A stretch of DNA of 8,622 nt, taken from Acidobacteriota bacterium (GTDB taxonomy: Bacteria; Acidobacteriota; Vicinamibacteria; Vicinamibacterales; UBA2999). Every line of letters begins with the position of its first letter. The stretch's first letter is position 1. Under the pieces are notes generated by a model. It made no database searches. It was not told the DNA's origin and saw only the letters and a program-made list of their open reading frames with translations. Position numbers and translations under genes: made by a program. The stretch is taken from assembly GCA_013813075.1 (NCBI GenBank), contig JACCSI010000475.1, positions 1 through 8,622 on the forward strand, read 5' to 3'. Shown in pieces: positions 1 through 6,253 of this stretch.

Positions 1-844
1 CATCCACGCCCTCAACACCGTGCGCAAGCATCTCTCGGCGATCAAAGGCGGCCGTCTTGCCGCCGCGTGTCCTGGGCGCGTCATCACCTTGGCCGTCTCG
101 GACGTCAGAGGTGACGACCTCTCGGTGATTGGGTCGGGCCCGGCGGTTGCCGACGCCTCGACCTGGCACGATGCCTCGAGCGCGCTTGATCGGTACGGCG
201 GCTCTGTGCACCTGCCCGCCGTGTGCAACTACATCGCACGCGGGATGCGAGGCGAGCTGCCAGACAGCCCAAAACCGGGTTCGGACAGCGTGGCGCGGTC
301 GAAGGCCCGAGTGATCGCGTCCCGACTGGACGCCGTCCGCGGCGCGCGGTCCGCGGCCGAATCGCTTGGCTATCGGGTGTTCGTGCTCGATGACGAGGTT
401 GCGGGCGAAGCGCGCGATGCGGCGCGGGGGTGGTTTGCGGCCGCGATCCGGCTGGTTGCGCCATCGTCCGTGCCGGTGTGCGTCGTGTCCGCCGGTGAAA
501 CCACCGTACGCGTCACCGGAGGCGGACGGGGGGGCCGGAATCAGGAATTCACGCTGGCCCTGGCGGACGCGGTCGCGGACCTGTCTCGTGGGGTGGTGGT
601 GGCGAGCGTCGGCACGGACGGGATTGATGGTCCAACCGACGCCGCGGGGGCACTGGTCGATCGATCCACCACTTCACGTGCGCAGCATCTGGGAATGACG
701 CCGCCCGAGTTCCTCGCCGACAACAACTCGTACGCGTTCTTTGACCGCTTGGGAGACCTCATCCGCTTCGGGCGCACCGACACCAACGTCGGTGACATTC
801 AGTTGCTGCTGGCAGGGGAACCCCAAGCCGCGAACCACTCGTAA
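1..844 (+). CDS. Glycerate 2-kinase, MOFRL family (5' end missing)
   Basis: This is the C-terminal part of a glycerate kinase of the DUF4147/MOFRL type, which phosphorylates D-glycerate to 2-phosphoglycerate in the cytoplasm; older annotations call such proteins hydroxypyruvate reductase. The frame is already open at base 2 (IHALNTVRKHLSAIKGGRLA), which matches the conserved helix of the family, so the GTG at 20 is an internal codon and the true start lies upstream. Seen here: SDVRGDDLSVIGSGP after the helix, then the MOFRL domain with VSAGETTV, GGGRGGRNQEF and SVGTDGIDGPTDAAGA, and the closing block around DNNSYAFFDRLGDLI and TDTNVGD. About 280 residues are in view; family members are usually 400-450. 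In the final block I read GRTDTN where I remember the family having G-P-T-G-T-N, a possible substrate-site variation. The gene ends with TAA 60 bases before rnr. Family assignment is secure; the exact phosphorylation position is inferred from the family. Confidence 0.9.
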   Translation, partial: IHALNTVRKHLSAIKGGRLAAACPGRVITLAVSDVRGDDLSVIGSGPAVADASTWHDASSALDRYGGSVHLPAVCNYIARGMRGELPDSPKPGSDSVARSKARVIASRLDAVRGARSAAESLGYRVFVLDDEVAGEARDAARGWFAAAIRLVAPSSVPVCVVSAGETTVRVTGGGRGGRNQEFTLALADAVADLSRGVVVASVGTDGIDGPTDAAGALVDRSTTSRAQHLGMTPPEFLADNNSYAFFDRLGDLIRFGRTDTNVGDIQLLLAGEPQAANHS

Positions 845-871
845 GACGCTTGCCGTTTGCCTGAGAAGGCA

Positions 872-904
872 CTTCCGGCTGCTTGGGCACCCTACAATGA
901 CGCA
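872..904 (+). promoter_or_regulatory. Candidate rnr promoter, possibly leaderless
   Basis: TACAAT at 893-898 matches five of six bases of the sigma-70 -10 consensus. It ends exactly six bases before the rnr ATG at 905, so transcription would begin at or within a base or two of the A of the start codon. No good -35 TTGACA is present; CTTCCG at 872-877 lies 15 bases upstream of the -10. No Shine-Dalgarno sequence precedes the ATG, which fits a leaderless message. This is a motif reading only. Confidence 0.35.
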
Positions 905-3208
905 ATGCCCTCCCGCGACCAGCTTTTGCGCCAGATGCGCGATCACGTGCACTACCCAGCCACGGCGCGCGAACTGATCCGAGTCCTCAAAGTGCCTCGT
1001 GAAGAGCGTGTAACGCTGAAGCGTCAACTCACGTCTTTGGTCGGCGAGGGCGCGCTCGTGCTGGTCCGCGGCAATCGCTACGGGCTTGCCGACCGCATGG
1101 ATTTGATCGTCGGCCGCCTCGAGACCAATCGATCGGGGTTCGGCTTTGTCACGCCCGAGCGCGCGCTCGAGGGCGTCAAGGGCGATGTGTTCGTCGCTGC
1201 GCACAATCTCAAAGAAGCGTTGCACGGCGACCGCGTCGTCGTCCGGATCGAACGGCATCGCGAGGATGGCCGGGTCGAAGGACGCCTCGTGCAGATCCTT
1301 GAGCGCGGCAATGAAACAATTGTCGGCCGCTTCGCCGTCGATGAGTCGGGCCTGAGTTTCGTCGAGCCGTTCGACAAGCGCGTGCTGACCGACGTCCATA
1401 TCCCCCGTGGCGACGCCCGCGACGCCGAACCGGGGGAAATGGTGACTGTCGAGATCACGAAGTGGGGGACTCCGACGCGCGGCCCGGTCGGCAGGGTCGT
1501 CGAAGTGCTGGGCGACATCGATGCGCCCGGCGTGGACACCGAAATCATTCTTCGCAAACACGGAATCCCGGACGAGCACGCCGAGGAGGCTGTGACCGAG
1601 GCGCGCCGGCTCGGCGACGCGGTCAGAGAGAAGGACGTGAAGGGGCGCACCGATTTTCGCAATCGCGTCATCGTTACTATCGACGGCGAAGACGCGCGAG
1701 ACTTCGACGACGCGATCTCCATCGAGCGTTTGCCAAACGGACACATCTGGCTCGGTGTGCATATTGCCGATGTCGCACACTACGTCGTTGAGGGGGGCGC
1801 GCTGGATACCGAGGCGTACGAGCGCGGGACCTCGGTATATTTCCCGGAACGCGCCGTTCATATGTTCCCGGAAGAGCTCGCCACCGGCCTGTGCAGTCTT
1901 CGCCCGCACGTCGACCGCCTGGTCCAGTCGTGCCTCATGGAGGTCAACAAGAAGGGCGACGTCGTACGCTACGAAATGCACGATGGCGTCATCCACAGCG
2001 CCGAGCGGATGACCTACACCGACGTCAACGCGATCCTGACCGAAGGGGACGCTGACACCACGGCGCGCTACAACGGGCTGGTCCCGACCTTCGTGCTGAT
2101 GCGCGACCTGTTTCACATTCTGCGGGCCCGGCGCCGCCGGCGGGGCTCCGTCGATTTCGACTTACCCGAGGCCAAGGTGGTGCTGGACGAAGACGGCCTG
2201 GTCCAAAATATTGTGGCGTCGGAGCGGAACATCGCGCATCGACTGATCGAAGAGTTCATGCTCCTTGCCAACGAGACAGTTGCTCGCCACCTCGAGGATC
2301 ATCAGATGCCGGCGCTCTACCGCATCCACGAGCCGCCAGACCCGCTCAAGGTGATGGAGTTCGACGAGTTTGTCACCTCGTTGGGCTACGGCCTTGGGGC
2401 GACGCCCGGAGGCGCGGTGAAGCCGGCGCATTTTCAGAAACTGGTCGACAGGATCCACGGCACACCGGAGGAGAGGCCGATTGCCTTTCTGATGCTGCGG
2501 ACCATGCAGAAGGCCCGCTACGACGCGATGAATGTCGGGCACTTCGGGCTTGCCGCCGAGACCTACACCCATTTCACCTCGCCGATCCGCCGCTATCCCG
2601 ACCTGGTCGTGCATCGACTACTCCGCGAAGAACGCCACACGACGGTGACTGCCGAACGGCGCGAGGAACTCGATGACGACCTGCCGGACATCGGCCGGCA
2701 CACCTCCGACATGGAACGGCGTGCGACCGAGGCCGAGCGCGAGATCATTCAATGGAAAAAGGTTCGCTTCATGGCGGACAAGGTTGGTGACACGTTCGAC
2801 GGCTACATCACCGGGGTGACGTCGTTCGGCCTGTTCATCGAGTTGATCGAGCACTACGTCGAAGGCCTGGTGCATGTGTCCACCATGGCCGACGACTACT
2901 ACCGCTATAGCGAACAGAACCACTCGCTGGCGGGCGAGAACACCCGCAAGTCCTATCGACTCGGTGACAAGGTGACCGTGCAGGTCGTGCGTGTGGACCA
3001 GGAGCGCCGTCAGATCGATTTGGGGATCGCCGACGTTCTTGACACCGTGCGCCAAGACGAGCGGCGGCGCGGGCCCGGCCGCAGCGATGCGCGTCCCAAG
3101 AAAGAGCGGCGCAAGGGCACGCCGGAACAGCGCCGGACGAGGAAGGCCGCAACAGGCGCGCGCAAGCAACGGCCCGGCCGGCGCGAACGCTCGGCGAAGA
3201 AGCGATGA
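905..3208 (+). CDS. rnr: Ribonuclease R (3'-5' exoribonuclease)
   Basis: RNase R is a processive 3'-to-5' hydrolytic exoribonuclease that degrades structured RNA, mRNA fragments and defective rRNA. The predicted 767-residue protein has the full family order: N-terminal winged helix (about 1-62), two cold-shock OB domains (about 67-210), RNB catalytic domain (about 250-575), S1 domain (about 625-706) and a Lys/Arg-rich tail (about 715-767). The catalytic stretch DGEDARDFDD gives metal-binding Asp260, 266, 268 and 269, with the spacing of D201/207/209/210 in RNase II. FTSPIRRYPDLVVHRLL at 557-573 is the conserved RNB signature. A TTG at 857 is in frame and would add 16 residues, but those overlap the -10-like hexamer, so ATG 905 is preferred. 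The TGA stop overlaps the selB start. The N-terminal winged helix and the basic tail favour RNase R over RNase II. Confidence 0.96.
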   Translation: MPSRDQLLRQMRDHVHYPATARELIRVLKVPREERVTLKRQLTSLVGEGALVLVRGNRYGLADRMDLIVGRLETNRSGFGFVTPERALEGVKGDVFVAAHNLKEALHGDRVVVRIERHREDGRVEGRLVQILERGNETIVGRFAVDESGLSFVEPFDKRVLTDVHIPRGDARDAEPGEMVTVEITKWGTPTRGPVGRVVEVLGDIDAPGVDTEIILRKHGIPDEHAEEAVTEARRLGDAVREKDVKGRTDFRNRVIVTIDGEDARDFDDAISIERLPNGHIWLGVHIADVAHYVVEGGALDTEAYERGTSVYFPERAVHMFPEELATGLCSLRPHVDRLVQSCLMEVNKKGDVVRYEMHDGVIHSAERMTYTDVNAILTEGDADTTARYNGLVPTFVLMRDLFHILRARRRRRGSVDFDLPEAKVVLDEDGLVQNIVASERNIAHRLIEEFMLLANETVARHLEDHQMPALYRIHEPPDPLKVMEFDEFVTSLGYGLGATPGGAVKPAHFQKLVDRIHGTPEERPIAFLMLRTMQKARYDAMNVGHFGLAAETYTHFTSPIRRYPDLVVHRLLREERHTTVTAERREELDDDLPDIGRHTSDMERRATEAEREIIQWKKVRFMADKVGDTFDGYITGVTSFGLFIELIEHYVEGLVHVSTMADDYYRYSEQNHSLAGENTRKSYRLGDKVTVQVVRVDQERRQIDLGIADVLDTVRQDERRRGPGRSDARPKKERRKGTPEQRRTRKAATGARKQRPGRRERSAKKR

Positions 3209-5103
3209 CCCACATGGTGGTCGGCACGGCGGGTCACATCGACCACGGCAAGAGCACGTTGGTGCAGGCGCTGACCGGGATCGATCCGGACCGCCTCAAG
3301 GAGGAGAAAGAACGCGGCATTACGATCGAGCTGGGTTTTGCCCATGCGACGATCGACGGGACCACGGTGGCCTTCGTTGACGTGCCCGGCCACGAACGGT
3401 TCGTCAAGACGATGCTGGCCGGGGTCGGCGGTCTGGACTGCGTGATGTTGATTGTAGCCGCGGACGAGTCGGTGATGCCGCAGACTCGTGAGCACTTCGA
3501 CATCTGCCGCCTGCTGCGTGTCGACCACGGTCTGGTCGTCCTGACCAAGTCGGATCTCGTCGACGACGACACGCTCGAATTGGTCCGGCTCGAAGTGCGC
3601 GAGCTGGTCAAGGGATCGTTTTTGGAGAATGCGCCGATGGTCCCGGTGTCGGCGCGGCTCGGCGGCGGGCTCGACGAACTTCGTCGCGCGTTGCTCGGCA
3701 TCGCGTCGCGCGTCACGCATCGACGGCAGGACGGTGCAGCGCGTCTGCCGATCGATCGCGCCTTCTCGATGTCCGGATTCGGCACCGTTGTCACCGGCAC
3801 GTTGATCGCGGGCCGCGTAGGCGCCGACGACGATCTGGAGTTGGCGCCGGGCGACCGGCGAGTTCGCGTGCGCGGGGTCCAGGTACACGGCGCACGTCGC
3901 GACGAAGCGGTCACGGGGCAGCGCACAGCGGTGAACCTCGGCGGTATCGAAGTCGGCGAGATCCGTCGTGGGCAAGCGCTCGCAACTCCCGCCACCTTGA
4001 CCACGACGCGCCGTGCCGATGCCGTGCTCGACCTGCTGCCGACGGCGAAGCCGCTGCGGCACGGGGCGCGTGTCCATTTCCATCAGGGCACGAACGAGGT
4101 GCTGGGCCGTGTGTCGATTGCCGGCACCGTCGCCACGGAAATTGAACCGGGGTCTCGCGCCAGCGTTCGCATCCGATTCGAGGAGTCGGTGGCCCTGACA
4201 CGGGGCGATCGCTTCATCGTCCGCGCCTACTCGCCGACCGTGACGATCGGCGGCGGGCATGTTCTCGATCCTGATCCCCCGCGGCTCGGCGTGAGGGGTT
4301 CTTCGGCCGCCGCGCGCTTTCTTGCATTGAACGGCAACGACGCGGGCGCGGTGGCTCGCATGATTGCCGACACAGCCGGGCAGGGTCTTGCGACGTCAGC
4401 GCTGGTGGCGCGAGCCGGGCTCTCGCCGGGCCAGGTGGCAGAGACAACGTTGGCGCTGATTGCGGCCGGCTACGGGCGGCTGGCCGCCGATCGTCTGGTC
4501 GCCCCGTCGGTTGTGGCAGGTCTCGTGGCGCGTCTTCTTCAAACCGTCGGGGACTTTCACCGCGCGCAACCGCTCGCCCACGGCATCCCGCGCGAAGAGG
4601 CTCGCGAGCGGGTGTTTGCGCGTGCCCATCCGGCAGTGTTCGACCTCGTTCTGGGCGAACTCGCGGCGGCCAATCGTCTGAGTGTCCGCGACCGCCTGGC
4701 TTTGCCCGGCCATCGGCTCGAGCTCACACCCGAGGAGAGCCGGGCGCACGCCGCGATCGAAGAGGCCTACAAACGCGCCGGCCTGAGACCGCCGGATGCC
4801 GCAACTGTGGCCACGCAAGGCCACGTGGCCCCGGCCATCGTGGAAAAGATCACATCACTGCTGCTGCGCCAGAAAGTGCTCGCGCGCGTCGACACGTTGA
4901 TCTTCCACGTGGACGCGCTCAATACGTTGAAATCAGAGGTGCGGGCACTCAAGAATCAGGCGCCAGGGAGCCGCCCGACCGTGGATGTGGCAACGTTCAA
5001 AGACCGCTATGGCGTGACGCGCAAATTCGCGATTCCCTTGCTGGAGTGGCTCGATCGCGAACGCGTCACCCGCCGCATGGGCGACACGCGCATCGTCTTA
5101 TAA
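3205..5103 (+). CDS. selB: Selenocysteine-specific elongation factor SelB
   Basis: SelB is a specialised EF-Tu-like GTPase that carries selenocysteinyl-tRNA(Sec) to ribosomes stalled at a UGA followed by a SECIS hairpin. The 632-residue protein (E. coli SelB is 614) shows G1 GHIDHGKST at 10-18, switch region [11 protein letters not shown] from 36, G3 DVPGHE at 59-64, G4 TKSD at 114-117 and G5 VSA at 148-150. EF-Tu-like domains II and III follow to about 350, then several C-terminal winged helices; the last block ([19 protein letters not shown] and after) is the RNA-binding wing domain. This C-terminal extension separates it from EF-Tu and IF2. The first ATG (ATGA overlap with the rnr stop) is chosen because [16 protein letters not shown] resembles other SelB N-termini; ATG 3214 (Met4) is the alternative. 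No selA, selC, selD or selenoprotein gene is in view. Translation is probably coupled to rnr. Confidence 0.95.
   Translation: MTHMVVGTAGHIDHGKSTLVQALTGIDPDRLKEEKERGITIELGFAHATIDGTTVAFVDVPGHERFVKTMLAGVGGLDCVMLIVAADESVMPQTREHFDICRLLRVDHGLVVLTKSDLVDDDTLELVRLEVRELVKGSFLENAPMVPVSARLGGGLDELRRALLGIASRVTHRRQDGAARLPIDRAFSMSGFGTVVTGTLIAGRVGADDDLELAPGDRRVRVRGVQVHGARRDEAVTGQRTAVNLGGIEVGEIRRGQALATPATLTTTRRADAVLDLLPTAKPLRHGARVHFHQGTNEVLGRVSIAGTVATEIEPGSRASVRIRFEESVALTRGDRFIVRAYSPTVTIGGGHVLDPDPPRLGVRGSSAAARFLALNGNDAGAVARMIADTAGQGLATSALVARAGLSPGQVAETTLALIAAGYGRLAADRLVAPSVVAGLVARLLQTVGDFHRAQPLAHGIPREEARERVFARAHPAVFDLVLGELAAANRLSVRDRLALPGHRLELTPEESRAHAAIEEAYKRAGLRPPDAATVATQGHVAPAIVEKITSLLLRQKVLARVDTLIFHVDALNTLKSEVRALKNQAPGSRPTVDVATFKDRYGVTRKFAIPLLEWLDRERVTRRMGDTRIVL
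3217..3246 (+). promoter_or_regulatory. Hairpin at selB start, after the rnr UGA (SECIS-like shape)
   Basis: GTGGTCG (3217-3223) is perfectly complementary to CGACCAC (3240-3246), with a possible extra G-U pair (3224/3239) and a loop of 14-16 bases. The stem starts 8 bases after the rnr UGA (3206-3208) and just after the second in-frame selB ATG (3214-3216). The sequence also encodes the conserved P-loop region, so the pairing may be accidental. A role in selB autoregulation or UGA recoding is hypothetical. Confidence 0.25.
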
Positions 5104-5274
5104 GGTGTTGGATTCGTCGGTGTCCTTGACGGAGCCTTTGAAGTTCTTGATGCCTTGGCCGATGCCTTTTCCGATTTCGGGCAGGCGGCTTGCACCGAAG
5201 ATGAGGATGATGATCAACAGGATAATCACCATTTCGGGCAGGCCAATGGGGCCGAAGAGTGCAATCAAACTCAT
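5098..5274 (-). CDS. tatA: Twin-arginine translocase subunit TatA/TatE
   Basis: TatA oligomers form the passage by which folded, twin-arginine signal proteins cross the cytoplasmic membrane, together with TatC. The 58-residue product starts MSLIALFGPIGLPEMVIILL: a short N-terminus with Glu14, one membrane helix (about 14-27), the FG hinge (26-27), the LPEIG motif (31-35) and an amphipathic helix GKGIGQGIKNFKG, ending in a short acidic tail. This is the standard TatA/E layout at the short end of the size range. The ATG at 5274 is fixed by an AGGAG site six bases upstream; longer in-frame starts would add sequence antisense to the neighbour with no Tat character. It is the only minus-strand gene here, converging on selB with overlapping stops and diverging from the VWFA gene with interlocked ATGs. 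No tatC, and no protein with an RR signal peptide, is in the window, so its partners lie elsewhere. Confidence 0.93.
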   Translation of the reverse strand: MSLIALFGPIGLPEMVIILLIIILIFGASRLPEIGKGIGQGIKNFKGSVKDTDESNTL

Positions 5275-6169
5275 GGGTGGCTCCTTGAGATCGCCGAGTG
5301 CGACGATCGCCCTAATTCTAGCACTAACCTCCACCGTGACCTCTGGGGCGGGACCGGTCGCTCCGGTGCATTTACCGCAGTTTTCGTCACGCGTCACCCA
5401 GGTCGAGGTGTACGCGACGGTCACGGACACCAACGGCCGTGCTATCAAAGGACTGTCGCAAGGCGACTTCACTGTCCTTGAAGACGACCGTCAGCAGCCC
5501 ATCACCACGTTTGTCGGTGGCGACTTTCCGGCGTCCGTGGCCCTGGCGATTGATCGCAGCTTCAGCATGAAGGGCACCCCGCTGACGACGGCGCGGACCG
5601 CCGGCCGGGCCTTCGTGGCCGGGCTGCGGCCGGACGACCGCGCCATGCTGCTGAGCATCAGCGGCGAGGTGGAGGTTCTCGCGCCGCTAAGCGGGGACAA
5701 GTCGGCGCTGCTCGCGGCACTCGACGCCATCGATCCATGGAGCACGACGGCGCTGCATGACGCGCTCATTCGCTCAATCGATGTTCTGGAGGAGGAAACC
5801 GGCCGCCGCGCCATCGTCGTGCTGTCCGATGGGGCGGACAGGTACAGCGCGGCGCGCGAGGTCGATGTCCTCAATCGCGCACGCCGCTCAGACGTCCTGA
5901 TGTATCCGATTGCCATTGGCCGCGTTCGTCCCACGCTGTTTCCCGAACTTGCCGCCGTCACCGGCGGACGATCGTTTCATCTGCCCGATCCTCAGCGCCT
6001 GCAGACGACACTGCAAGCCATTGCCGAAGATTTACGCGCCCAATACCTCATCGGATACGCGCCGGCAGAGTCGCCCTCGTCGCCGCACGGCGATTGGCGC
6101 AGCATTACCGTGAGAGTCAACCGCTCCGACGCGACGGTTCGGGCCCGCAGCGGCTATCTGTCGAAGTAG
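5273..6169 (+). CDS. Secreted VWFA-related Acidobacterial domain protein
   Basis: A 298-residue exported protein with a von Willebrand A domain. After a likely signal peptide (MGGSLRSPSATIALILALTS, no twin arginine) comes the block VTQVEVYATVTDTNGRAIKG and FTVLEDDRQQPITTF, characteristic of the VWFA-related Acidobacterial domain family. The A domain has a complete metal-binding MIDAS set: D94-R-S-F-S98, a Thr near 158-159 (STTALHDAL) and VVLSDGAD with D186. It ends with QYLIGYAP and a final ARSGYLSK typical of the family. No membrane segment follows, so it is probably periplasmic or lipid-free secreted. The family's function is unknown; metal-dependent protein binding is what the fold suggests. 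The frame stays open upstream to 5105, but that stretch is antisense to tatA; ATG 5273 or TTG 5285 give a sensible signal peptide. The nearest upstream -10-like hexamer is GATAAT at 5221-5226, inside tatA. Confidence 0.85.
   Translation: MGGSLRSPSATIALILALTSTVTSGAGPVAPVHLPQFSSRVTQVEVYATVTDTNGRAIKGLSQGDFTVLEDDRQQPITTFVGGDFPASVALAIDRSFSMKGTPLTTARTAGRAFVAGLRPDDRAMLLSISGEVEVLAPLSGDKSALLAALDAIDPWSTTALHDALIRSIDVLEEETGRRAIVVLSDGADRYSAAREVDVLNRARRSDVLMYPIAIGRVRPTLFPELAAVTGGRSFHLPDPQRLQTTLQAIAEDLRAQYLIGYAPAESPSSPHGDWRSITVRVNRSDATVRARSGYLSK
5281..5285 (-). promoter_or_regulatory. Ribosome binding site of tatA
   Basis: Read on the minus strand, AGGAG stands six bases (CCACCC) before the tatA ATG. It is the only textbook Shine-Dalgarno site I find in the window, and it decides the tatA start. 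Confidence 0.75.
5315..5320 (-). promoter_or_regulatory. Candidate -10 element for tatA
   Basis: On the minus strand TAGAAT matches five of six bases of the -10 consensus and lies 40 bases from the tatA ATG, predicting a leader of roughly 34 bases that contains the AGGAG site. No convincing -35 is present at 16-18 bases; AGGTCA at spacing 16 matches only three bases. If real, the promoter lies inside the signal-peptide coding region of the VWFA gene on the opposite strand. Confidence 0.35.
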
Positions 6170-6195
6170 CGCGTCTTAATTACGGCGCATCTTTT
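6169..6195 (+). terminator. Possible intrinsic terminator after the VWFA gene
   Basis: GCGCGT (6169-6174) pairs with ACGGCGC (6182-6188), giving six base pairs with one bulged G and a seven-base loop (CTTAATT). It is followed after three bases by TTTT (6192-6195). The stem begins at the last base of the VWFA stop codon. The stem is short and the T-run modest, so this is a moderate candidate. Confidence 0.35.
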
Positions 6196-6199
6196 GCTC

Positions 6200-6228
6200 T
6201 TGTCGTCTGTGGCCATCCACTCCAGAAT
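6200..6228 (+). promoter_or_regulatory. Weak candidate promoter of the TonB-like gene
   Basis: TTGTCG (6200-6205) and CAGAAT (6223-6228) are separated by 17 bases. Each matches four of six consensus positions. A start near 6235 would give a leader of about 19 bases. No Shine-Dalgarno is visible before ATG 6254. Confidence 0.25.
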
Positions 6229-6231
6229 GTA

Positions 6232-6245
6232 GACGGACGTTCGTC
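6232..6245 (+). promoter_or_regulatory. Imperfect 14-bp palindrome before the TonB-like gene
   Basis: GACGGACGTTCGTC is a palindrome with a single mismatched pair (positions 5 and 10; G-U in RNA). It sits eight bases before ATG 6254 and at the start site predicted from the weak promoter upstream, a place where an operator could act. Short palindromes are common in GC-rich DNA. Confidence 0.2.
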
Positions 6246-6253
6246 ACTCGCGT

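Noticed and set aside
858..871. Hairpin TGCC-TGAGAA-GGCA between the glycerate kinase gene and rnr
   Set aside because: Only four base pairs and no T-run.
822..887. Inverted repeat CCCAAGC (822-828) and GCTTGGG (881-887) around the end of the glycerate kinase gene
   Set aside because: The 52-base loop is too long and there is no T-run, so it is not a credible terminator; a short chance match.
857..904. TTG 857 as the start of RNase R
   Set aside because: The 16 extra residues overlap the -10-like hexamer, lack a ribosome site and are not part of the winged-helix domain.
674..2116. Long open frame (480 codons) on the minus strand opposite rnr and the glycerate kinase
   Set aside because: Its composition is what GC-rich coding DNA gives in an antisense frame; it crosses two well-supported genes and has no recognisable domain.
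3010..4260. Minus-strand open frame of 416 codons opposite selB
   Set aside because: Antisense shadow of the selB and rnr codons, with Arg/His/Gln-rich sequence and no family features.
5105..5272. 56-residue N-terminal extension of the VWFA protein from TTG 5105
   Set aside because: It is wholly antisense to tatA, contains no family sequence, and would bury the signal peptide inside the protein.
5289..5311. Direct repeat GATCGCC at 5289-5295 and 5305-5311, in the tatA leader on the opposite strand
   Set aside because: Seven bases with codon-like spacing in coding DNA; not distinguishable from chance.
6170..6253. Search for a selC tRNA or small RNA gene in the intergenic gaps
   Set aside because: The gaps of 60, 84 and 108 bases show no cloverleaf or other RNA-gene structure beyond the short hairpins listed.
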